A stretch of DNA of 64,000 nucleotides, taken from assembly GCF_016634425.1 (NCBI RefSeq), contig NZ_JAEPES010000004.1, forward strand, positions 1-64,000, in the 5' to 3' direction. The position numbers and the translations under genes were made by a program. Origin of the DNA: Lacisediminihabitans changchengi. Lineage in GTDB: Bacteria > Actinomycetota > Actinomycetes > Actinomycetales > Microbacteriaceae. This document shows positions 7,697 through 16,297 of this stretch, piece by piece; position 1 is the first letter of the stretch, and each line of letters begins with the position of its first letter. Below the pieces are notes generated by a model, which saw only the letters and a list, made by a program, of their open reading frames with translations, ran no database searches and was not told the DNA's origin.

Positions 7697-8404
7697 TTAG
7701 ATCCCCACGTACACGTGGATGGCCACCTCGTTGGGCAGCTCTATGCCCTCGGGCGCCTCGGTGTCACCGTCGCCCTCGACCTGCACCAGCACGTACGACC
7801 CGGCGCGCGAGAAGCTCGCCTTGGCCCCGGGCATGACCCCGGCAGTGCGCAACTGCTCGAGCAGCTCCACCTCGTACTGCACCGGCTCGCCCAGGCGACG
7901 GATGGTGCCCTTCACCGGTCCGACCGCTCCGAGCACGTAGTTGACGATGTTCACGACGCCGTCGCTGAAGTTGCCGGCGCCGGCATCCCCCAGCTCCTCG
8001 AGCCCGGGGATCGGGTTGCCGTACGGACTCTGCGTCGGGTGCTCGAGCATCTCGATGATGCGGCGCTCAACCGACTCGCTCATCACGTGCTCCCAGCGGC
8101 ATGCTTCCTCGTGCACGAGAGCCCAGTCGAGACCGATCACGTCGGCGAGCAGGCGCTCGGCCAGACGGTGCTTGCGCATCACGTGCACGGCCTTCGAGCG
8201 ACCCTCGTCGGTCAGCGCGAGATGACGGTCGCCTTCGACCACGACCAGGCCATCGCGCTCCATGCGGGCGACGGTCTGCGACACGGTCGGGCCGGAGTGG
8301 CCGAGACGTTCGCTGATGCGTGCCCGCAGGGGGAAGATGTTCTCTTCCTCGAGCTCGTAGATGGTCCGCAGATACATCTCAGTGGTGTCGATGAGATCGG
8401 TAAT
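7697..8404 (-). CDS. ideR: Iron-dependent regulator of the DtxR/IdeR family, apparent ATT start
   Basis: The protein has the DtxR layout: a winged helix (ARISERLGHSGPTVSQTVAR), a dimerisation domain and a C-terminal SH3-like domain. Starting at an ATT codon (8404-8402), preceded by GAGGAGG at five bases, gives 235 residues. It also puts every metal ligand at the number known in DtxR: M10, H79, E83, H98, C102, E105 and H106. No ATG, GTG or TTG exists upstream in frame before a stop; starting at the ATG at 8377 would remove the first nine residues and turn ligand M10 into the initiator. The family represses iron-uptake genes when Fe2+ is bound. An iron box lies directly upstream. Confidence 0.92.
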   Translation of the reverse strand: MTDLIDTTEMYLRTIYELEEENIFPLRARISERLGHSGPTVSQTVARMERDGLVVVEGDRHLALTDEGRSKAVHVMRKHRLAERLLADVIGLDWALVHEEACRWEHVMSESVERRIIEMLEHPTQSPYGNPIPGLEELGDAGAGNFSDGVVNIVNYVLGAVGPVKGTIRRLGEPVQYEVELLEQLRTAGVMPGAKASFSRAGSYVLVQVEGDGDTEAPEGIELPNEVAIHVYVGI

Positions 8405-8433
8405 TGTCGCCTCCTCGCGCGCCGAAAAGCATG

Positions 8434-8452
8434 TCAGGCTAGCCTAACCTGC
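8434..8452. promoter_or_regulatory. DtxR/IdeR iron-box operator
   Basis: The 19-mer TCAGGCTAGCCTAACCTGC matches the DtxR consensus TTAGGTTAGSCTAACCTAA at 15 positions by eye, with the central AGGCTAGCCT a perfect palindrome. It lies between ideR and serC, 30 bases from the ideR start, and would fit negative autoregulation by iron. Confidence 0.75.
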
Positions 8453-8495
8453 GCCGACCATCCGCTCGCCGTAATGCGGGCGGCCGCGCTAATAG

Positions 8496-9611
<1,116 letters not shown>

Positions 9612-9854
9612 ATGAAGCTGTTCCTCAAAGACTCCGAGCGGCGCGCCGACCCGGAGCCGTTAGAGACGGATGACCGCAAGGCCGTACTCGTCGGCCTCGC
9701 GGCCTGGCTGGTCGCCTTCGTCGTGCTGCTCGTGGTGTTCGGCGGCACGATGATCGACTCAGGACGCGGCTGGCTTCTCTGGTGCTGCGTCGCCGGGCTC
9801 GTCATCGGAGTCATCGGCCTCGTCTATACCCAGATCACTCGACGACACCTCTAG
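9612..9854 (+). CDS. DUF2530 small membrane protein
   Basis: This 80-residue protein starts on the base after the serC stop, so it is probably translated from the same message. It has a charged N-terminus and two membrane segments (LVAFVVLLVVFGGTM and WLLWCCVAGLVIGVIGLV), then a short basic tail. It fits the DUF2530 family of actinobacteria, whose function is unknown. Its last 96 bases overlap the 3' end of the opposing DUF3027 gene. Confidence 0.8.
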   Translation: MKLFLKDSERRADPEPLETDDRKAVLVGLAAWLVAFVVLLVVFGGTMIDSGRGWLLWCCVAGLVIGVIGLVYTQITRRHL

Positions 9855-10526
9855 CTCGTCGGAGTCGTCGTCTTCGAACTCGGTCTCGTCGTCGTCGATA
9901 TCGTCGTCATCGATCGCGTCGATGTCAATGGCGTCGATGTCGATCGCATCGATGTCCACACCGTCGAGGTCGCCGCTGTGCAGGATGTCGCTGCCTAGCG
10001 CGTCATCATCGTCATCGTCATCGTCATCGTCGTCGTCGTCGTCATCGTCGCCATCAGCGCCGGCTTCGTCATCGAAGTCGTCGTCAGTCGACCCATCGAG
10101 GTCGTCCTCGGACTCGTCGTCGTCTTCTGCGGATGCGCCCGCGGCATCCTGAGCCGCCCGGTAGTCGGCAAGACGGTCGACCCACGGAATCCAGGCGGGA
10201 GACAGCAGCGCGGTCTCGCCGGGCGTGAGCTCGGTCTCGAGCACGCTCGCCTGTTCGCCGTCGAGGTGGGCCAGGCTGACCGTCCAGCGCCAGCCCGGGT
10301 AGCCCGAGAGCAGGGTGTCGAAGTAGACCGTGACCACGCCGTCGCCCCCGTCGGTCGAGCCTGCTGGCTCACCGATCGACTCTGCGCTGGTGATCTCCAG
10401 CAGCGCGCGGCGGGCGATCGTGATGTCGGCCTCGGAAGCGCCTCGAGGTTCCGAGGGAGTTACCTCTGCAGCGACATCCGCCGGCGTGGGGTCCTCAACG
10501 GGCGACGAATCAGGCATCGAGCTCAT
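9759..10526 (-). CDS. DUF3027-family protein with long poly-Asp tail
   Basis: The N-terminal half (residues about 30-130) matches the DUF3027 pattern of actinobacteria (ITSAESIGEPAG, SGYPGWRWTVSLAHLDG, LLSPAWIPWVDRLADYR). The second half is extremely acidic low-complexity sequence, including an uninterrupted run of 16 Asp and repeats of IDAID. The final 32 codons lie antisense to the DUF2530 gene. The start overlaps the cold-shock gene by 17 bases, which suggests co-expression. Function is unknown; the tail looks intrinsically disordered. Confidence 0.8.
   Translation of the reverse strand: MSSMPDSSPVEDPTPADVAAEVTPSEPRGASEADITIARRALLEITSAESIGEPAGSTDGGDGVVTVYFDTLLSGYPGWRWTVSLAHLDGEQASVLETELTPGETALLSPAWIPWVDRLADYRAAQDAAGASAEDDDESEDDLDGSTDDDFDDEAGADGDDDDDDDDDDDDDDDDALGSDILHSGDLDGVDIDAIDIDAIDIDAIDDDDIDDDETEFEDDDSDELEVSSSDLGIDEADDSDDEPGDAAPEKPAAS
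9895..10110. repeat. Triplet-repeat DNA encoding the Asp-rich tail
   Basis: The stretch is dominated by GTCATC and TCGTCG triplets and by a GTCGATGTC..GCGTCGATGTC motif. On the minus strand these encode Asp runs and IDAID repeats. Such tracts are prone to length change by slippage, and the number of Asp residues probably varies between strains. Confidence 0.8.
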
Positions 10527-10890
10527 CCGCTACCTTGCGCAGCATCGCGGCGATCGTCTTGCCGTGCTTGCTGTCGGGGTAGCGTCCGCGCTTGAGGTTG
10601 CCCCCGATGCCGTCGAGCAACTTGACCAGATCTTCGATGATGATTGCCATGTCATCCGCCGGCTTGCGGCTCATCTTCTGGAGGCTCGGGGGTGCTTCGA
10701 GCACGCGCACCGAGAGTGCTTGGGCGCCGCGCTTGCCATCGGCGATGCCGAATTCGAGCTTGGTGCCGGCCTTGACCGTGGCACCCGCGGGGAGGGCATT
10801 GGCGTGCAGAAAGACCTCTTGACCGTCATCAGAACTGATGAAGCCGAAGCCCTTCTCCTCGTCGTAAAATTTGACCTTGCCGGTGGGCAT
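10510..10890 (-). CDS. Cold-shock domain protein with C-terminal extension
   Basis: This 126-residue protein has an N-terminal cold-shock domain of about 65 residues (GKVKFYDEEKGFGFI, EVFLHANAL). The RNP1-like KGFGFI is intact; RNP2 is VFLHA. A helical C-terminal extension of about 60 residues follows, typical of the longer actinobacterial CspB-like form. The start at ATG 10890 is preceded by AAAGAGG at seven bases, whereas the longer upstream frame is not supported. It overlaps the start of the DUF3027 gene by 17 bases. Confidence 0.9.
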   Translation of the reverse strand: MPTGKVKFYDEEKGFGFISSDDGQEVFLHANALPAGATVKAGTKLEFGIADGKRGAQALSVRVLEAPPSLQKMSRKPADDMAIIIEDLVKLLDGIGGNLKRGRYPDSKHGKTIAAMLRKVADELDA

Positions 10891-10958
10891 GGCAGTACCT
10901 CTTTCGCTCGGTGCTCGTATCAAGCCTACGGGCACGCCGCTGCTCTAGTCTTGTGCCT

Positions 10959-11252
10959 GTGGCAAATGACACCCCAGTGACTGTTCATCGTAACGAACGC
11001 GCGCTCGCCTACATGATCGCGGCGATCATCGGTCTGTCGATCATCGCCATCATCGTGGTCATCGTGGTCTCGGGCGTCTTTCACGTGAAAGATCTGTGGG
11101 CGCCGATCGTGCTCTTCCCCGGCATCGCGCTGCCGATCGGGTTCGTGCTGATCGTGATTCTGCTCATCATCAGCACCCGCCGACGCTCGCGGGAGGCGCG
11201 GGAGGCAGAAGCCGCCGCCGCGCTCGGTAATACTAAGAAGAACAAGAAGTAG
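10959..11252 (+). CDS. Small two-segment membrane protein
   Basis: From GTG 10959 the frame gives 97 residues (MANDTPVTVHRNERALAYM with GTG read as Met). There are two membrane segments (residues about 19-45 and 54-77), then a basic, charged C-terminal tail ending in a lysine-rich stretch. A -10-like TAGTCT ends seven bases before the GTG, so the transcript is probably leaderless. Function is not recognised. It sits divergent from the cold-shock gene and 63 bases before the helicase-associated gene. Confidence 0.7.
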   Translation: MANDTPVTVHRNERALAYMIAAIIGLSIIAIIVVIVVSGVFHVKDLWAPIVLFPGIALPIGFVLIVILLIISTRRRSREAREAEAAAALGNTKKNKK

Positions 11253-11315
11253 CGCGAACCCGGTAATGATGCCGGGCACGAGACCGGGCGAAGAACTGGG
11301 CCCGCAAAGGGGACG

Positions 11316-13202
11316 ATGAGCACCACGCAGGCTCTCGCCACGCAAACCCTGTCGGTCGTGTTGCGCTCGCTCACTGACGCCGAGCTCGTGGCCACCATTC
11401 GGGCGCGCGAACTCGTGATCCACGGCAGCGGCTCGAACGCCATCCGCGACTACTTCGACCTCGCCGAGGCGTTCCTCCACCCCGACGCCATTCAGCAGAC
11501 CCTCACCCGGCTCGACCGCACGACGCTCACGGTGTTGTCGGCCATAGCCTCCGGAGCTTCCAGCGCTGCGGATGTCGCGGCCCGGGTCACCTCCGACGGC
11601 GGAGAACCCCTGCCAGAGTCGACCGTGCTCGAGGTCGCGGAGCGTGCCCGCGCGCTCCTCCTCCTGGCACCCGACTCGCTGTCCCTCTACGAACCCGTGC
11701 GCGCCCAGCTCGCCGCCTGGCCGAGTTTCGGTCTGCCGAGCCTCGAGCAACTCGTCACCGCCGCCGCGCCCGCCGCGCTCGAACCGGTGCCGGATGTCGA
11801 CCAGCGCATCATCGACCGCCTCGCCGCCGAACGCGCATTCACCGCCACCGCCGCCGTCACCGAGTTGCTGGCCGAGATCGAGCGGGAGCCTGCCCGCGAA
11901 CTCGCCAAGGGCGGCGTCTCCCTGCCAGACACCAAGCGGCTCGCGAGCGGCATGTCGGTCGACCTCGAGTCGGTCGCGACGTTTGTCGACGTCGCCGAAC
12001 GGGCCGAGCTGCTGGCGCGGGAGTCCGGGTACACGATGATCACCGAACTCGGGCGTTCGTGGTTGCTGCTGCCGACGGGCGCACGCTGGGGCGCGCTGGC
12101 TGGGGCCTGGCACGAACGGCTGCCCGCGGACATCCGTCGCCTGCTCGGTGAGCGCACCCACGCGCTCTGGGGCCAAGGGCTGCGCGGCTACATCGACTGG
12201 CTCTACCCGGCCGGCGGCGACTGGATGGACCAGCGCATTGCCAGCGGAACCCGAGACGCCGAGTTGCTCGGCATCACCGCGAACCAGGCGCCGAGCACGC
12301 CCGGCGCGCTGCTGCTGTCGGAGGGCGCGCCCGAGGCGATCGCCGCGATGGGCGCGCTGCTACCGCCCGAGGTTTCGCAGGTCTACCTGCAGCACGACCT
12401 CTCGGTGGTCGCGCCAGGGCCGCTGACGCCCGAGGTGGATGCTCGCCTCCGCGGCATCGCGGATGTCGAGAGCCGCGCGCTCGCCTCCACCTACCGCGTC
12501 AGCACCTCCAGCGTGAACCGGGCGATGGCCGCGGGTGAGAGCGAGCAGTCGATGCTCGACTTCTTGCGGTCCATCTCGCTCACCGGCATTCCGCAACCGC
12601 TCGCGTACCTGCTGCACGAGGCCGCGACGCGGTACGGGCAGGTGCGGGTCGGGGCACTCGATTCGCCAGATGCGCGTTCCTACGTCTCGTCGGATTCCTC
12701 GTCCGGCGGCGACGAGCACCTGCTCGGCACCATCGCCGTCGACCAGAACCTGTCGGCGCTGGGGTTTTGGCGCTCCGAGGGTCGGCTGCTGAGCCGCTTT
12801 ACCTTCGATGTCGTGTTCTGGTCGCTGAGCGATGCCCGGTATCCGGTGGCGGCGGAGGATTCGTCCGGCGCGATCATCGCGCTTCGTCGGCAGCGCACGG
12901 CCCGGCCGGTGAGCACGGACACGACCGACCCGCTGGATGCTCTCATCGAGCGCCTGCGGATCGGTGGAGCCGCCGAGCCGCAGGAGGAGGGTCAGGCCTG
13001 GCTGCTGCGTCAGCTAGACATTGCGATCAAATCGAAGGTCGAGCTGACGGTCACGGTGAGGATGCCGGATGACTCCGAGGTGTCGTACGTGCTCGAGCCG
13101 ACCAGCGTGTCGAGCGGGCGGGTACGGTTTCGCGACCGCAAGTCCGCCATCGAGCGCACGCTCCCGCTATCGAGCATCGCCTCCCTCGGCCCCGCCACGT
13201 AG
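11316..13202 (+). CDS. Helicase-associated (XPB N-terminal-like) protein
   Basis: The 628-residue protein resembles the actinobacterial helicase-associated family encoded near the XPB-type helicase (Rv0862c neighbourhood in mycobacteria). Early residues (LRSLTDAELVATIRAREL, then DYFDLAEAFL) and a central winged-helix-like region with LTRLDRTTLTVLSAIA fit the XPB/Ssl2 N-terminal (Helicase_C_3) family. No Walker motifs are present, so it is not itself an ATPase. The XPB-type helicase lies 3.7 kb downstream on the same strand. It is presumed to work with that helicase in DNA repair. Confidence 0.8.
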   Translation: MSTTQALATQTLSVVLRSLTDAELVATIRARELVIHGSGSNAIRDYFDLAEAFLHPDAIQQTLTRLDRTTLTVLSAIASGASSAADVAARVTSDGGEPLPESTVLEVAERARALLLLAPDSLSLYEPVRAQLAAWPSFGLPSLEQLVTAAAPAALEPVPDVDQRIIDRLAAERAFTATAAVTELLAEIEREPARELAKGGVSLPDTKRLASGMSVDLESVATFVDVAERAELLARESGYTMITELGRSWLLLPTGARWGALAGAWHERLPADIRRLLGERTHALWGQGLRGYIDWLYPAGGDWMDQRIASGTRDAELLGITANQAPSTPGALLLSEGAPEAIAAMGALLPPEVSQVYLQHDLSVVAPGPLTPEVDARLRGIADVESRALASTYRVSTSSVNRAMAAGESEQSMLDFLRSISLTGIPQPLAYLLHEAATRYGQVRVGALDSPDARSYVSSDSSSGGDEHLLGTIAVDQNLSALGFWRSEGRLLSRFTFDVVFWSLSDARYPVAAEDSSGAIIALRRQRTARPVSTDTTDPLDALIERLRIGGAAEPQEEGQAWLLRQLDIAIKSKVELTVTVRMPDDSEVSYVLEPTSVSSGRVRFRDRKSAIERTLPLSSIASLGPAT

Positions 13203-13213
13203 GTCTCGAAGAC

Positions 13214-13510
13214 TCAGGCCGACGTCACCCGGCTCACCCGCACGTGAATCTCCGCCGGGCCGTCGACCGCGGCCCGCACCGCGTCGGAGACCAGGCGCGC
13301 GGTCACCGGGGCCTGGGCATCCGCGTCTACACCGACACTCACCGTGATCATGAGGCCCGAATCATCCGAGCCGACCTCGATCAGCGACGTCTCCCCGGCC
13401 GTCAGCGCTCGCACCGACTGCACCAGCGCGGGCGAGGCGGCGAACAGCGTGACGACCCCGGGCACCTGCCGCACCACCGCATCCAGTTTCAGCGCCAGTT
13501 GCGAACTCAT
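13214..13510 (-). CDS. Small Asp23-cluster protein
   Basis: This 98-residue protein starts MSSQLALKLDAVV and has two short alpha-beta repeats. The second, VTARLVSDAVRAAVDG with HVRVSRV, resembles the helix-strand end of Asp23/Gls24 domains. It has no membrane segment. The start codon overlaps the stop of the upstream gene (ATGA at 13507-13510), so it is translationally coupled to the sigma/anti-sigma-like pair. A role as a soluble partner of the alkaline-shock proteins is inferred from position. Confidence 0.65.
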   Translation of the reverse strand: MSSQLALKLDAVVRQVPGVVTLFAASPALVQSVRALTAGETSLIEVGSDDSGLMITVSVGVDADAQAPVTARLVSDAVRAAVDGPAEIHVRVSRVTSA

Positions 13511-14094
13511 GACCCCTCCTCGCTGACCCACAGGTGAACATCCACGACGGTCACATCGATCGCCCCCACCCGTAGTTCGGTGTGCTTGAGCAGTTCGGTT
13601 CGCACCCGGTCTCGCACCGCCTGCGCCAGCTGGGTCACCGGCGCGCTCAGCACCACGCTGATCGTCAATGCCACCGTCACCTCCGCGCCCGGCACGGTCA
13701 CGTCGCCCGATATCGAGCAGCTTCCGACCAGCACGCCCTCGACCGAATCCCCGGCGGCCCGCACCAGCTCGCGCACGGCACCCTCCGTGATCGAGAGCCG
13801 GGTGCCCGGGTCCGATACCGCGTACGGGATGTCGCGTCCCGCCCGCAACTCGCGCCCGATGGTTCCCAGCAGCGCGCCAACCCACCCGTCGTCGACCGGC
13901 GGGGCCTCCGCGGCATCCCGCACGACGAGCTGGCGAGACAACCCGGCCACCCGTTCGAGCGAGGCGAGCATCGCCTGACATTCCGGGTTGTTGTCGATCG
14001 CCGCAATGGCCGGCTGCCGACCGCGGTCGAGGTAGTCGCTCAGGTCGGCGAGCGAGAATCCCGAACCGCCGATGTCATCGTCGTCGTCAGTCAT
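13507..14094 (-). CDS. Protein with anti-sigma-like N-terminus and Asp23-like C-terminus
   Basis: The 195-residue protein begins with an acidic stretch and a segment (LSDYLDRGRQPAIAAIDNNP, with ECQAMLASLERV after it) that looks like the N-terminal helix of an anti-sigma factor. It continues into an Asp23/Gls24-like domain (SGDVTVPGAEVTVALTISVV). Its start overlaps the sigma-factor stop by ATGA, the usual arrangement of sigma and anti-sigma genes. No membrane segment is present. The anti-sigma role is an inference; it could also be only an Asp23-family protein. Confidence 0.6.
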   Translation of the reverse strand: MTDDDDDIGGSGFSLADLSDYLDRGRQPAIAAIDNNPECQAMLASLERVAGLSRQLVVRDAAEAPPVDDGWVGALLGTIGRELRAGRDIPYAVSDPGTRLSITEGAVRELVRAAGDSVEGVLVGSCSISGDVTVPGAEVTVALTISVVLSAPVTQLAQAVRDRVRTELLKHTELRVGAIDVTVVDVHLWVSEEGS

Positions 14095-14636
14095 CGCCAG
14101 GCCTCCATTTCTCGCACCACCGTCACCCTGGCACGAGCGAGCTTGCCGCGCACCGTCGTCACACTCATCCCGAGCTGTTCCGCGATGTCCTCATACGAGT
14201 ACCCGCCCATCTCCTTGAGCACCCAGCACTGCCGCTGCCCCTCCGGAAGCGTGTCGAGCACCGCCGCGAGGGCGTCGAGGCGGGATGACGCGATCGCCCG
14301 ACCCTCCGGACCCGCGCTCGCATCCTCGTCCCGCTCCTGATCCAGCTCCACCGTCGGCTTGCGCGAACGGATGCGGTCGGTCGCCTTGCGGGAGACGATG
14401 CTGAACATCCAGGAACGTACCTTGCTCGTATCGTCGAGGGCGGGCAGTGCGCCCCACGCGGAGATCAGGGCCTCCTGAACCGCGTCATCCGCGTCGACCG
14501 CAGAGCCGGTAAGCCGGGTGGCGAATGCCTTCAGTGCCGGCGCCAATCGACGCACCAGCACACCGAAGGCGACCGTATCTCCGTCCGCGGATCGCGCCGC
14601 AAGCAGCCCGTCGGACGCAGCCTCGAGTGACGTCAC
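14091..14636 (-). CDS. ECF-type RNA polymerase sigma factor
   Basis: The protein shows region 2 (FATRLTGSAVDADDAVQEAL, then WMFSIVSRKATDR) and region 4 (LPEGQRQCWVLKEMGGYSYE, DIAEQLGMSVTTVRGKLARAR), as in ECF sigma factors. GTG 14636, preceded by AAGGGGG, is taken as start (about 181 aa). An upstream GTG at 14711 in the same frame would give 206 residues but would cross the region with palindromes. It heads an operon with two Asp23-related genes and is divergent from the membrane-anchored Asp23 operon, which it probably controls. Confidence 0.85.
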   Translation of the reverse strand: MTSLEAASDGLLAARSADGDTVAFGVLVRRLAPALKAFATRLTGSAVDADDAVQEALISAWGALPALDDTSKVRSWMFSIVSRKATDRIRSRKPTVELDQERDEDASAGPEGRAIASSRLDALAAVLDTLPEGQRQCWVLKEMGGYSYEDIAEQLGMSVTTVRGKLARARVTVVREMEAWR

Positions 14637-14692
14637 GAGCCCCCTTCGCGCATCCGTCAAAAGCATCCGCCAAAAAAGTTCTGCGGAAAACC

Positions 14693-14711
14693 GTGACGTT
14701 TTACCCGTCAC
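14693..14711. promoter_or_regulatory. Inverted repeat GTGACG-N7-CGTCAC
   Basis: GTGACG (14693-14698) and CGTCAC (14706-14711) form a short perfect dyad between the sigma-factor gene and the Asp23 operon. With the palindrome at 14732 it is a candidate regulator site for the divergent promoters. Confidence 0.4.
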
Positions 14712-14731
14712 CCGCGTCTTCCCTTTCGAAC

Positions 14732-14747
14732 GATACCCGCGGGTATC
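14732..14747. promoter_or_regulatory. Perfect 16-bp palindrome upstream of the Asp23 operon
   Basis: GATACCCGCGGGTATC is a perfect palindrome 24 bases before the first Asp23 start codon. Its position in the divergent control region suggests an operator or a sigma recognition element. No known regulator is assigned. Confidence 0.5.
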
Positions 14748-14770
14748 AACCCCAACGAAAGAGGAACATC

Positions 14771-15226
14771 ATGGCTGAGAGAGTGCAGACCGGAACCACT
14801 ACCGGAACCGCCAGCGCCACCACCGCATCCACCTTGGGCCTGTCCGGCGCGTCGGCCGGCAAGACCGTGATCGTCGATCCCGTCGTCGCCAAGATCGCCG
14901 GCATCGCTGCCCGCGACGTGCCCGGCGTCTACGCCCTCGGCGGCGGAACCGCCCGCGCATTCGGTGCAATCCGCGACGCGATGGGCAACACCGACCTCGC
15001 GCAGGGCGTCAAGGTCGAGGTCGGCGAGACCCAGGTCGCCGCCGACGTCACCATCGTCGTCGAGTATCCGACGCCGCTTCACCAGGTGGCTGCGGATGTC
15101 CGCGCCGCCGTCGCCGACTCCATCGAACGCCTCATCGGCATGGAGGTCGCCGAGATCAACGTCACCGTCAGCGACGTGCACATCCCCGGCGACGACGACA
15201 CCGTCGAAGAGTCGCGCGTCTCATGA
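14771..15226 (+). CDS. Asp23/Gls24 family alkaline-shock protein
   Basis: This 151-residue protein has a Thr/Ala-rich N-terminus followed by a typical Asp23 domain (IVDPVVAKIAGIAARDVPGV, KVEVGETQVAADVTIVVEY, ADVRAAVADSIERLIGMEV). An AAAGAGG site precedes ATG 14771. Asp23 proteins are abundant envelope-associated proteins, attached to the membrane by AmaP in Staphylococcus, and linked to cell-wall stress. It is the first gene of a five-gene operon with overlapping start and stop codons. Confidence 0.9.
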   Translation: MAERVQTGTTTGTASATTASTLGLSGASAGKTVIVDPVVAKIAGIAARDVPGVYALGGGTARAFGAIRDAMGNTDLAQGVKVEVGETQVAADVTIVVEYPTPLHQVAADVRAAVADSIERLIGMEVAEINVTVSDVHIPGDDDTVEESRVS

Positions 15227-15411
15227 GCGGCTGGCTCATCGGAGCGATCGCCGGCGCAGTGCTGGCCATCGTCGGCCTCGCCTTCGGGTTCTGGGGCTTC
15301 CTGCTGGTGCTGGTCCTCGCGATCGTCGGCGGGCTTGTCGGCGCGATCATCAGCGGACGCCTCAACGTCGCCGCCGTGGTCGACGCCGCCCGCGGTCGCC
15401 GGAGCGCGTGA
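15223..15411 (+). CDS. Small membrane protein of the Asp23 operon (DUF2273-like)
   Basis: The protein has 62 residues with two closely spaced membrane segments (WLIGAIAGAVLAIVGLAFGF and LLVLVLAIVGGLVGAII) and a short basic tail. It overlaps the Asp23 stop by ATGA. Small DUF2273-type proteins accompany Asp23 genes in other Gram-positive bacteria and probably help to anchor the complex in the membrane. Confidence 0.75.
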   Translation: MSGWLIGAIAGAVLAIVGLAFGFWGFLLVLVLAIVGGLVGAIISGRLNVAAVVDAARGRRSA

Positions 15412-15740
15412 TGTCCGACATCGTGCCTGGGCGAACGGATGTCGCGGCCCGCGCCCTCGAGCGCACCGTCGCCGCGACATCCGCCCGCCACCTGCGCGTG
15501 CCACTGCGCGACGTGCACGTCACGCTCACCGACGCGGCTGGGCTGCTCGCGATCTCCGTCGTCGCTCCGCTGCGATTGCCGCCGCTGAGCGGAGCCTCCG
15601 CCGTGCGGCTCATGAAGCGCGGAGACGATGCGCGCAGCGATATCCGCGTTGACGTCGAGGCGCAGACCGGGCGCACGGTCGGACCGATCGCGCTGCGACT
15701 CACCCGCGCCCTCGTGCTGCATGAGAAGAGAGTGAAATGA
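15411..15740 (+). CDS. Asp23-cluster soluble protein
   Basis: This 109-residue protein (MSDIVPGRTDVAARALERTV) has an alpha-beta pattern resembling the conserved half of the Asp23 domain (RHLRVPLRDVHVTLTDAAG, LLAISVVAPLRL). The start codon shares a base with the stop of the preceding gene, which indicates tight coupling. No separate function is recognised. Confidence 0.65.
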   Translation: MSDIVPGRTDVAARALERTVAATSARHLRVPLRDVHVTLTDAAGLLAISVVAPLRLPPLSGASAVRLMKRGDDARSDIRVDVEAQTGRTVGPIALRLTRALVLHEKRVK

Positions 15741-16297
15741 CCTCCCTCTATCCCCGCATCTTGCGCCGTGAGACCCATCGATCCCGGTCGGTCGCGGTGT
15801 CGGTGGCGCTCGCGTTGTTCATTCTGGTGGCGGCATACGTCGGCCTGGAGTGCGGCCTCGCCGCCTTCGGGGCCGGCCCGCTGCTCGTCTCTCCGGCCGC
15901 CGCCATCGATTGGCTCGGCTCGAAGGAGATCATCGTCTACGTAGCCGCCGGGGTCGCCGCGGTGCTCGGCATTGCACTGCTTTTGCTGGCGATCCTTCCC
16001 GGCCGCCGCGCTCGCCACGCGGTGCCGAACGAACGGATGGCCGTGGTCGTCGACGACGGAGTGCTCGCCGGGGCGCTCGCTCGCGACGCCCGCCGCGTCG
16101 CCGACGTCGCCCCCGACCGGGTGCACGCCGACGTCTCGAAACGCCGGGCGCGGATCGTGATCACGCCGACCAGCGGAGTGCCGGTCGACGCCCCCGCGGC
16201 ACAGGCGATCGCCGATGGGCTGCTCACCACGCTTGCGCCGAGGCCGTCCGTTCGCGCACGGGTTGTGGTTTCGACACGAGGGACGGTGGGAGCATGA
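15737..16297 (+). CDS. DUF6286-like membrane protein of the Asp23 operon
   Basis: The 186-residue protein has two membrane segments (residues about 19-42 and 63-88) and a C-terminal cytoplasmic domain (VVDDGVLAGALARDARRVAD, RARIVITPTSG) of the type found in actinobacterial DUF6286 proteins. It overlaps the previous stop and the next start by ATGA. It probably serves as a membrane anchor in the alkaline-shock complex. Confidence 0.7.
   Translation: MTSLYPRILRRETHRSRSVAVSVALALFILVAAYVGLECGLAAFGAGPLLVSPAAAIDWLGSKEIIVYVAAGVAAVLGIALLLLAILPGRRARHAVPNERMAVVVDDGVLAGALARDARRVADVAPDRVHADVSKRRARIVITPTSGVPVDAPAAQAIADGLLTTLAPRPSVRARVVVSTRGTVGA

Noticed and set aside
14525..14770. Long N-terminal extension of the Asp23 protein
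   Set aside because: The upstream part crosses the divergent promoter region and palindromes; AAAGAGG directly precedes the ATG at 14771.
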